Origin: Ekhidna sp. | GTDB lineage: Bacteria; Bacteroidota; Bacteroidia; Cytophagales; Cyclobacteriaceae | DNA: 5,129 bases | Direction: 5' to 3' | Assembly: GCA_013214445.1 (NCBI GenBank) | Contig: JABSPG010000333.1 | Span: 1 to 5,129, forward strand | Shown here: positions 1 to 4,561 of the stretch, in pieces | Numbering within the stretch: the stretch's first letter is position 1 | Layout of the letters: each line of letters opens with the position of its first letter | Program-made: the position numbers and the translations under genes | The notes under the pieces: model-generated | The model's input: the letters and a program-made list of their open reading frames with translations, nothing else | Database searches by the model: none | Told to the model about the DNA's origin: nothing

Positions 1-64
1 GATCAGCGCCCTAACTTAGTTTTGCGATCGCAGACTCGTGAGGTGAGAGACTGATGGCGAGCTG
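1..64 (-). pseudogene. Disrupted continuation of the ABC permease reading frame
   Basis: All three minus-strand frames contain stops between here and position 84, yet pieces still look like the expected continuation of the permease at 65-727. One frame gives DSTLVNSSS at 84-58, and the frame of the main ORF, read past its stop, gives ESAIAKL at 37-17. In this family a stretch like 'G-D-x-x-T-A-L-x-x-P-x-S-V-V-L-T-E-S-x-A-x-K' follows the FFEIFDF motif. This suggests one or more small indels, from either gene decay or sequence error at the edge of the clone or contig. The window begins with GATC, which could mark a partial-digest cloning junction, but that is a guess. Similarity was judged by eye. 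Confidence 0.35.
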
Positions 65-727
65 CTATTTACAAGTGTCGAGTCCGGCAAGGGATTGAAA
101 AACAAAATCAAATATTTCGAAGAAGTTATCATCCACAAAGTGGACTCCTTCGGTAGGGATATTGGTTTCTTGATAAGAAAGTATGAATGGGTGCCACCAA
201 GGCAGCACACGCGTCATCTTTACGACCTCTGGAAACTCCTCCTTCATCGTTACGCCCATCATCCCAGATACATCGTAAGTCAGATGGTCAACTCCCTCTG
301 CTTCATTGACGTAGCGTTTGTAAAGTCGGTGAATATGGGCTCCTTCAGCATGTTGTTTATCAAATTGGAGCTCATCGTGGATGTATACGAGTGCAAAAAG
401 CGAACAGGTGATGGCAATGATTAATCCGACAAGATTGATTGCAAAGAAGGTTCTTTGCCGTCTCAGTGACCGAAAAGCAGTCACCAGGTAGTTGGTCCAG
501 ATTGCACGCATATTAGAAATTCGTTTTGGTTTCTTTTTAAAAATGAGCCTCACGAAACCTAGTGATTGCAAGCAATAGAGTAGGGTAGCTCTTACTTTCC
601 CTTTCTGCTGAATATTCTCAAGATAGAGCTCCTCTAGATCCCCAGCAATTCCTTCTATCAGTTCCGTCTGACAGAACCTTGCTAACCATTTCAATGGCCA
701 TTTAGGAGGTCTTGGAGTGGGTGTCAT
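65..727 (-). CDS. ABC transporter permease, FtsX/MacB type with permease prefix domain, N-terminal part with broken frame
   Basis: This is the N-terminal 220 residues of a large inner-membrane permease of the FtsX-like/MacB family; such proteins pair with a separate ATPase and move lipid-linked or peptide substrates. Residues 8-65 (PPKW, then ELIEGIAGDLEELY and a basic KKKPKR end) fit the permease prefix segment often found in Bacteroidota. Residues 80-120 (NYLVTAFRSLRR, helix at about 96-116, then YIHDELQFDKQH) fit the first transmembrane helix and the start of the periplasmic MacB core domain. That domain continues to FVDDNFFEIFDF at 198-208. After this the match stops and TAG follows 12 residues later, where the family would continue for roughly 600 residues. 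The ATG at 727 is chosen because the prefix domain begins right after it; no clear Shine-Dalgarno is present, which is common in this phylum. It is either a pseudogene or a real gene with sequence errors at the window edge. The family call is firm; substrate and intactness are not known. Confidence 0.75.
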   Translation of the reverse strand: MTPTPRPPKWPLKWLARFCQTELIEGIAGDLEELYLENIQQKGKVRATLLYCLQSLGFVRLIFKKKPKRISNMRAIWTNYLVTAFRSLRRQRTFFAINLVGLIIAITCSLFALVYIHDELQFDKQHAEGAHIHRLYKRYVNEAEGVDHLTYDVSGMMGVTMKEEFPEVVKMTRVLPWWHPFILSYQETNIPTEGVHFVDDNFFEIFDFVFQSLAGLDTCK

Positions 728-978
728 AAAATGAGAAAGGCCAACCTTTAGTTATAGTTATTAATTAGTTTCGTAAATGTAGAAAAACTAAACAAGACTG
801 TGAGGTGGTTTGTTTCGTATATGTCGATATACTATATGTGTCAGAATAATAAAACAGAGCTTGATTCGATTGAATTATATTTTCTAAGAATTGTGAATAG
901 ATTATTTTGATCTGTCAATGTTAATTTAGATTTCAACGTTACTAATTTGAAAAAAAGCCTTTGAAAATTTAGTAGGAC
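728..978. other. Divergent AT-rich spacer between permease and membrane-protein gene
   Basis: This 251-base spacer separates two divergent starts, so promoters for both genes should lie here. I see no open frame of coding quality and no perfect TAnnTTTG element. The nearest candidates for the plus-strand gene are TACTAATTTG around 940-949 and TTATTTTG around 902-909, both one base off in spacing. A short palindrome at 817-832 is listed separately. Confidence 0.5.
817..832. repeat. Short palindrome GTATAT-GTCG-ATATAC in divergent spacer
   Basis: Two perfect 6-base arms (GTATAT at 817-822, ATATAC at 827-832) flank a 4-base centre. The site sits about 90 bases upstream of the permease start and about 150 upstream of the gene at 979. 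A symmetrical AT-rich site in a divergent spacer could be an operator for a dimeric regulator. An AT-rich palindrome of this size can also arise by chance, and no regulator gene is adjacent. Confidence 0.25.
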
Positions 979-1536
979 ATGAGCTCATTTAGAGAATCCT
1001 TTCGAAAAGCCATGGAGCAAGCGGAAAAGCAGAAACAGGAAAACACTGGGGTTGTTGTGCACCTGAAGTTTACACCATCAAGCTACTTGCTGGTAAGCTC
1101 TGGTATACTTGCATTTCTCTTTTTGTTGATTGTATTTGTCGGTCCTCATACCCTACTTAGCTCAGATTATAGAACAGTAAGAGGACAGTTTCAAAAGGAG
1201 GATCTGGTGTATATGGCGGGAGACCAAATGATTGTTCACGAAGATGATCGTGATTTTGGATACTCATACAAAAAGCGAAGCGGACCTAGAAAAGCTTCAA
1301 ACGGACGAAGATTTCAATGGCAGGTAATCAGCTACAAAAAAGAAAATCCCAAAGAGTTTGTTTATGCCTTTGGTTTGCATGGCAATCTCAGTGATATCTC
1401 CAACCCTACTTTACATAATTTCTTGCTGATTGGTTTGATCTTACTCGCCATCTTGAATTTACTGTTTGCCCGATGGGCCTCCAGTAAGAAGGCTAAGAGA
1501 TTCATGGAAAAATCGAATGAAGCTGGTGGAGATTAA
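979..1536 (+). CDS. Uncharacterised two-helix membrane protein
   Basis: I do not recognise this 185-residue protein. The N-terminus (1-30) is charged and rich in Glu, Gln and Lys. It is followed by a strong hydrophobic helix at about 35-55 (YLLVSSGILAFLFLLIVFVG). A polar central region runs from 58 to 145, and a second helix spans about 147-165 (FLLIGLILLAILNLLFARWA). The end is basic (SSKKAKRFMEK). By the positive-inside rule both ends are cytoplasmic and the roughly 90-residue centre faces the periplasm. The centre contains RTVRGQFQKEDLVYMAGDQMIVHEDD, which could be a small beta-rich domain. The start at 979 gives the longest frame; AGGA lies only one base before the ATG, too close for a normal Shine-Dalgarno, and Met12 at 1012 is an alternative. 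It stands alone on its strand between two minus-strand genes. It is likely real, given the balanced codon use and the clear membrane topology. Confidence 0.75.
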   Translation: MSSFRESFRKAMEQAEKQKQENTGVVVHLKFTPSSYLLVSSGILAFLFLLIVFVGPHTLLSSDYRTVRGQFQKEDLVYMAGDQMIVHEDDRDFGYSYKKRSGPRKASNGRRFQWQVISYKKENPKEFVYAFGLHGNLSDISNPTLHNFLLIGLILLAILNLLFARWASSKKAKRFMEKSNEAGGD

Positions 1537-1556
1537 AACCTAGTTCAGACAGGTTT
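1536..1556 (+). terminator. Weak hairpin after the membrane-protein gene
   Basis: AAACCT (1536-1541) and AGGTTT (1551-1556) form a 6-base stem with a 9-base loop directly after the stop codon of the gene at 979. No proper T-run follows (TATCCTTACTG), so it is at best a weak or factor-assisted terminator. Confidence 0.2.
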
Positions 1557-1842
1557 ATCCTTACTGAAACTGGTTATTTATGAAGGTGAATGATTCTGAG
1601 ACCACTTCCAATATTAGTGCTACTAGGTAGGCAAGAGGCTTCAATCCAAAGACAATGAGTAGAGCAGCAAGTGTCATAGCAATTAGGGTTTATTTATTTA
1701 GATAAAGTGTTCTTTTTCTAAAACCCTACCATTAGCTTTTCAAGTAGCCCTCAGTATATTATCTCAATATTGGTAATGGTGCATTAATTGGTTTTGAATT
1801 TTCGTTGTGGCATTAGATTAATTTGTGATAACCAAAAAAAAA
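1537..1842. other. Spacer between converging genes, no clear gene
   Basis: About 300 bases lie between the ends of two converging genes. I see no tRNA or other structured RNA. It contains the weak hairpin at 1536-1556, a longer-range inverted repeat at 1684-1728, and a 38-codon minus-strand ORF at 1561-1677 encoding a hydrophobic peptide (starting MTLAALLIVFGLKPL), which is discussed as a finding. None of these is strong enough to be called a gene. Confidence 0.5.
1684..1728. repeat. Inverted repeat TAGGGTTT / AAACCCTA
   Basis: Perfect 8-base arms at 1684-1691 and 1721-1728 enclose 29 bases. An inner pair, TTTAGA (1697-1702) and TCTAAA (1717-1722), could form an alternative hairpin that shares two bases with the outer arm. 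The location between converging genes fits a transcription-end structure, but there is no T-run directly after the right arm on the plus strand. Confidence 0.3.
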
Positions 1843-1855
1843 CTAGCGACCTAGT
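1834..1855 (-). terminator. Intrinsic terminator overlapping the stop of the lipocalin-like gene
   Basis: Read on the minus strand, ACTAG (1855-1851), loop GTCG (1850-1847) and CTAGT (1846-1842) form a 5-base stem with a 4-base loop, followed by a run of nine T (1842-1834). The stem contains the TAG stop codon (1845-1843). The stem is short and only moderately GC-rich, but the T-run directly after it at a gene end makes a terminator likely. Confidence 0.45.
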
Positions 1856-2352
1856 AGAAGTACCCACTGCCCTTCATTTGAGCATTGGAAAGCGTTGGGG
1901 TCAGGTGGTGAACATTCATCTGAATAAGACCAACTCCTTGGCGGATGAAGGGATATCTGCAGATCCTCATCTCTAAGCCTAAGTGTAATTGTGATAGAAT
2001 CTGTCCGAACAAAAACAAAATCTCCGGATCTTGCTCTAAGATTTAAAGAACTACTTGGTGGCCAAATTCTAATTCTATTCGAAGGGACGTTTTTGCTATC
2101 AATTTCAATGGTATTTTCATCAATACTGAGCATTTCGAAAGAGGCATCTAACCAAGGTTCACTGACTCCATCTAAACTAGATTGCACAAGTGTCCAATTT
2201 CCTTCAAAATGTGAAAGTTCGTTCTCTGCTGGTTTTGGACTATTCTCTTTACAATGAAAGGCAAATGAAGCAAGTGAAATAATAAAAAAGGACGGTAGGT
2301 GTTCCTTGACTTTTCGCAGTATTGAAAGAATAAATGTTTTGAATGATTGCAT
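1843..2352 (-). CDS. Secreted or lipid-anchored protein with lipocalin-like start
   Basis: This 169-residue protein is probably exported. The N-terminus has basic residues (Lys5, Arg13, Lys14, Lys16), then a hydrophobic core at about 19-32 (LPSFFIISLASFAF) ending at Cys34. Cys34 could be a lipid attachment site, but the -1 residue is His instead of the usual Gly, Ala or Ser, so the lipobox is not canonical. A polar linker (KENSPKPAENE) follows. HFEGNWTLVQSSLDG at 48-62 resembles the G-x-W first strand of lipocalin-like domains found in many Bacteroidota lipoproteins. The rest is beta-strand-like (TIEID, DFVFVRTDSITITLRL) and ends in QWVLLL. Cys147 and Cys157 could form a disulfide. No other Met gives a signal-like start, so the ATG at 2352 is used. 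Function is unknown; the lipocalin resemblance is by eye. It is transcribed away from the mraZ cluster. Confidence 0.65.
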   Translation of the reverse strand: MQSFKTFILSILRKVKEHLPSFFIISLASFAFHCKENSPKPAENELSHFEGNWTLVQSSLDGVSEPWLDASFEMLSIDENTIEIDSKNVPSNRIRIWPPSSSLNLRARSGDFVFVRTDSITITLRLRDEDLQISLHPPRSWSYSDECSPPDPNAFQCSNEGQWVLLLGR

Positions 2353-2385
2353 TCTTATTGCTTGCTGATTGTCGGAATGTAAAAC

Positions 2386-2393
2386 TACGTTTG
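2386..2393 (+). promoter_or_regulatory. Possible upstream -7 element TACGTTTG
   Basis: This is an exact match to the Bacteroidota -7 consensus TAnnTTTG, with a TTG at 2362-2364 about 21 bases upstream as a possible -33 element. A transcript from here would run about 370 bases before mraZ and would pass both MraZ-type box pairs. A couple of chance matches to this short motif are expected in a window of this size and base composition. Confidence 0.2.
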
Positions 2394-2498
2394 GATTTGT
2401 TTTTGGGGATCGAATTTGTCAGGAGTCCTCAACGAAAACAATTCAATCGGCAAGGAAGGTAGATCAATTGGATCCAGATAAGATTAGTTTTTCACTAA

Positions 2499-2515
2499 CT
2501 CCCACATTCTCCCAC
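2499..2515 (-). promoter_or_regulatory. Inverted pair of MraZ-type TGGGA boxes
   Basis: On the minus strand two TGGGA boxes (2514-2510 and 2504-2500) are separated by five bases (GAATG), the same 10-base period as the pair beside mraZ. The whole 17-base site matches the mraZ-proximal site (2695-2711) at 15 of 17 positions in inverse orientation. It lies about 150 bases upstream of the minus-strand gene start at 2352 and about 255 upstream of mraZ. MraZ proteins are known to bind direct repeats of this type; use of this distal copy is inference. Confidence 0.5.
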
Positions 2516-2694
2516 ATATATTTATTGTCTGTTCTATTTACCTTATTTGAGTAGAAAAATATTCCATTATCTAGCTTTTGTGAGCTTCTTTCTATTTTCA
2601 TCGGAGATTTACTGATTTGAAAATGTATGCTTAGATAACTTATTCATTGATTATATCCTCTCAATGTTAACTTTTTTATCATTTGTGTATAAAA

Positions 2695-2714
2695 GTGGGA
2701 GAGAGTGGGAGAGA
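2695..2714 (+). promoter_or_regulatory. MraZ operator: two direct TGGGA boxes
   Basis: GTGGGAGAGA is repeated twice in tandem, giving TGGGA boxes at 2696-2700 and 2706-2710 with a 5-base spacer (GAGAG). MraZ of E. coli binds TGGGN repeats with 5-base spacers upstream of its own gene, and the preceding AAAGTGG also fits the AAAGTGK box reported for Mycoplasma MraZ. The site is 55-75 bases before the mraZ start and covers the region where a -33 element would sit relative to the -7 at 2730, which fits repression of the operon by its first product. Confidence 0.75.
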
Positions 2715-2729
2715 AATCAATAAAAGTGT

Positions 2730-2737
2730 TATGTTTG
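2730..2737 (+). promoter_or_regulatory. Likely mraZ operon -7 promoter element TATGTTTG
   Basis: This is an exact match to the Bacteroidota -7 consensus TAnnTTTG. Initiation would fall near 2743-2746, leaving a leader of roughly 25 bases before the mraZ ATG. No TTG stands at the -33 position, which is instead occupied by the second MraZ box. AAGG at 2759-2762, six bases before the ATG, is a modest ribosome binding site. Confidence 0.45.
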
Positions 2738-2768
2738 CTATGGTGGTTTATATTTTTCAAGGCTCAGT

Positions 2769-3215
2769 ATGGCTTATTTTACAAGCGAGTATGAGTGTAA
2801 GTTGGATACTAAAGGAAGGTTGGTTTTGCCTGCAAAGATCAAGAGCAACCTTCCGGAGGTCTCCACTGCAGAACTAGTAATACGGAAGGGATTCGAATCT
2901 AATCTCATTCTGTATCCGATGGTTGAGTATAAAAAAATACACCATCAATATTCTTCTCTTAATGATAACAATCCCCGGGCTAGGAAGCTCAAGCGACTTT
3001 TCTTTAGAAGTGTCGAGCCGGTTATGATGGATAGTGCAAATCGAATTTTGCTGCCAAAATCCATGCTTGCTCATGCGAATCTGGAGAAAGAGGTGACGCT
3101 TGTGGGCATGGGGGATTACATAGAGATATGGAATCCTGAAGCTTTTGATCATTCTGCGGATGCGGATGAGAATGAGTATTCAGAGTTAGATCAGGAGTTT
3201 TTTGGAGGAGAGTAG
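2769..3215 (+). CDS. mraZ: Transcriptional regulator MraZ
   Basis: MraZ is a DNA-binding regulator of the division and cell-wall cluster; it forms ring-shaped oligomers and represses its own operon in E. coli. The 148-residue length is typical. The two SpoVT/AbrB-like halves are visible: DTKGRLVLP at 13-21 and DSANRILLP at 88-96. The second has Asn where the first has the usual Gly, a form I believe is common in Bacteroidota copies. FFRSVEPVMMD (78-88) and LVGMGDYIEIWNPE (111-124) are further family signatures, and the tail after 125 is acidic (DADENEYSELDQE). The ATG at 2769 is supported by AAGG six bases upstream and by the N-terminal pattern. It is the first gene of the cluster, overlaps rsmH by 14 bases, and has matching boxes in front of it (2695-2714), pointing to autoregulation. 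Confidence 0.95.
   Translation: MAYFTSEYECKLDTKGRLVLPAKIKSNLPEVSTAELVIRKGFESNLILYPMVEYKKIHHQYSSLNDNNPRARKLKRLFFRSVEPVMMDSANRILLPKSMLAHANLEKEVTLVGMGDYIEIWNPEAFDHSADADENEYSELDQEFFGGE
3193..3204 (+). promoter_or_regulatory. Ribosome binding site and TTG start of rsmH inside mraZ
   Basis: AGGAG at 3193-3197 lies four bases before a TTG at 3202-3204. The rsmH frame is closed upstream by TAG at 3187-3189, and the conserved YHNSVML begins at 3223, so the start must lie between. TTG is the only usual start codon there; the GTG at 3235 and ATG at 3238 fall inside the conserved motif. Confidence 0.7.
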
Positions 3216-4137
3216 GGGTAAATATCATAACTCTGTGATGCTGGCAGAATGCATTGAAGGGTTGGATATAAAACCAGGCGGAGTATATGTGGACGTGACC
3301 TTTGGTGGTGGTGGTCACAGTAAAGCAATACTTGATAAGTTGACTACAGGACACCTCATTGCTTTTGATCAGGATGCAGATGCTGAGCAAAATGCGCAAC
3401 CGCTGGTTGATAGTGCCGGCAAACGTTCTTTTACATTTATTGAGTCGAATTTCAGGTACCTTAAGAAGTATCTCAGACTACATGGCATCACAGAGGTTGA
3501 TGGCATCTTGGCGGATTTGGGAGTCAGCTCCCATCAGTTTGATGAGCCAGCGCGTGGATTCACCATCAGGGCAGAAGGTGTGTTGGATATGCGAATGGAT
3601 CAAGCCGCAGCAAAAAGCGCCAAAGAGGTAGTCAATGAGTACGAAGAAAAGGATCTGATACATATTTTGAGTGCATACGGAGAGATCAAAAATGCAAGAA
3701 CTCTTGCTAGAGAAATTGTAAATTCTCGGTATAGCCAACCCATCGAGACCAATGAGCAGCTAAAGGCAATCGCCATGAAAAACGCTCCCAAGGGTCGTGA
3801 CTTAAAGTACCTCGCTCAGGTCTTTCAGGCCATTAGAATAGAGGTGAATGAAGAGATGGATGTACTCAAGGAATTTTTGACACAGGCAGGCGAGGTGCTA
3901 AAGGCAGAAGGCAGACTCGTGGTAATGAGTTATCACTCATTAGAAGATCGTCCGGTCAAAAACTTTATCAATAAAGGAAATATTAAAGGGTTCGATGAAA
4001 AAGACTTTTTCGGTAATCCGATCAGAATTTTTGATCCGGTAAACCGCAAGCCCATCGTTCCCACAGCGGCAGAGATTAAAGAAAACAGCAGAGCGAGAAG
4101 CGCTAAGCTGCGTATTGGCAAAAAGAGAAGTAAGTAA
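3202..4137 (+). CDS. rsmH: 16S rRNA (cytosine(1402)-N4)-methyltransferase RsmH
   Basis: RsmH (formerly MraW) is a cytoplasmic enzyme that transfers a methyl group from S-adenosylmethionine to N4 of C1402 in 16S rRNA, in the decoding centre. The 311-residue protein has the full set of family motifs in order: YHNSVML (8-14), the SAM-binding DVTFGGGGHS (31-40), FDQD (55-58), DLGVSS (105-110), the GF and DMRMD stretch (119-133), QAIRIEVNEE (209-218), SYHSLEDR (243-250) and the C-terminal NSRARSAKLR (295-304). The tail is basic (GKKRSK). The TTG start overlaps the end of mraZ by 14 bases with AGGAG in front, suggesting translational coupling. A 64-base gap follows before the FtsL-like gene. No missing catalytic motif is seen. 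Confidence 0.97.
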   Translation: MEESRGKYHNSVMLAECIEGLDIKPGGVYVDVTFGGGGHSKAILDKLTTGHLIAFDQDADAEQNAQPLVDSAGKRSFTFIESNFRYLKKYLRLHGITEVDGILADLGVSSHQFDEPARGFTIRAEGVLDMRMDQAAAKSAKEVVNEYEEKDLIHILSAYGEIKNARTLAREIVNSRYSQPIETNEQLKAIAMKNAPKGRDLKYLAQVFQAIRIEVNEEMDVLKEFLTQAGEVLKAEGRLVVMSYHSLEDRPVKNFINKGNIKGFDEKDFFGNPIRIFDPVNRKPIVPTAAEIKENSRARSAKLRIGKKRSK

Positions 4138-4201
4138 GTAGAGGTACTAGCCACTGGTTAGACTCAACACTTGCGACTCAAAAACTTGTAACGAACAAGA
4201 A
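4138..4201 (+). other. 64-base gap between rsmH and the ftsL-like gene
   Basis: This is the only non-overlapping junction within the cluster. It shows no strong Shine-Dalgarno before the ATG at 4202 (AACAAGAA precedes it), no convincing terminator and no perfect TAnnTTTG element, so read-through from the mraZ promoter is the simplest view. Confidence 0.4.
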
Positions 4202-4561
4202 ATGAAGAACACCTACAAACTACCCCAAAAAGAAGAGCGAGGAGGCTTATTCCGTCTCATCAATCGATTTCTGCGCATGGATAGCTCCATGAGTGAGGTA
4301 ATACATGTGCGTTTTCTTCCCCAGATTCTCTTTGTGGCATTCTTGTGTCTGCTTTATATAGGCAATCGTCACTACGCCGAGAAGAAAGTTCGCGATATCA
4401 ACAATTTAGAAACAGAGGTTGAGGATTTGCGAGCAGATTACACTACCCTGAAAGCGGATTTTATGTATGAAAGCAAGCAATCGGAGGTAGCAAAACGAGC
4501 CTCGGAGCTCGGACTTAAGGAAAGTAAAGAATCACCCAAATTAATTAGGACTGTCAGGTAG
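4202..4561 (+). CDS. ftsL: FtsL-like cell division protein
   Basis: This 119-residue protein is a bitopic inner-membrane protein of the kind encoded between rsmH and ftsI. FtsL joins FtsB and FtsQ in the divisome and helps activate septal peptidoglycan synthesis by FtsW and FtsI. Visible parts are a cytoplasmic basic N-terminus (1-37), one transmembrane helix at about 38-55 (FLPQILFVAFLCLLYIGN), and a periplasmic coiled-coil stretch at about 58-95 (KKVRDINNLETEVEDL and onwards). The end, VAKRASELGLKESKESPKLI, fits the Bacteroidota FtsL-like family. FtsL proteins are poorly conserved in sequence, so the name rests mainly on topology, size and position. Its TAG stop overlaps the GTG start of ftsI by one base. 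Confidence 0.85.
   Translation: MKNTYKLPQKEERGGLFRLINRFLRMDSSMSEVIHVRFLPQILFVAFLCLLYIGNRHYAEKKVRDINNLETEVEDLRADYTTLKADFMYESKQSEVAKRASELGLKESKESPKLIRTVR

Larger units (their letters stand above)
2353..2768. other. Long divergent spacer upstream of the mraZ cluster
   Basis: This 416-base AT-rich region lies between the secreted-protein gene on the minus strand and mraZ on the plus strand. A 61-codon plus-strand frame with a TTG start at 2369-2554 looks non-coding. The region holds two pairs of MraZ-type boxes in opposite orientation (2499-2515 and 2695-2711), a good -7 element at 2730-2737, and a second TAnnTTTG match (TACGTTTG, 2386-2393) that could start a longer plus-strand leader transcript. 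I see no RNA gene. Confidence 0.6.

Noticed and set aside
24..31. Palindrome GCGATCGC near the left edge
   Set aside because: A single 8-base palindrome within broken coding sequence, with no second copy or associated feature seen.
95..424. 109-codon plus-strand frame
   Set aside because: It lies antisense to the permease, whose minus-strand protein has clear family motifs; the plus-strand translation shows no family features.
1788..2257. Plus-strand frames at 1788-1976 and 1991-2257
   Set aside because: Both are antisense to the secreted-protein gene, which has a signal-like start, a lipocalin-like motif and a terminator at its end.
2369..2554. 61-codon plus-strand frame with TTG start
   Set aside because: It has no ribosome binding site and no recognisable motif, and it runs through the distal MraZ-type boxes in an AT-rich spacer; it is best read as non-coding.
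915..2670. Identical 10-mer TCAATGTTAA at 915-924 and 2661-2670, upstream of two genes
   Set aside because: Several shared 10-mers are expected by chance in an AT-rich 5-kb sequence, and the distances to the gene starts differ (64 and 108 bases).
2683..2877. 64-codon frame overlapping the mraZ operator and start
   Set aside because: It crosses the promoter and operator region and the mraZ start in another frame, and mraZ itself is certain.
3022..3791. Minus-strand frames over mraZ and rsmH
   Set aside because: They are antisense shadows of two firmly identified genes and show no motifs of their own.
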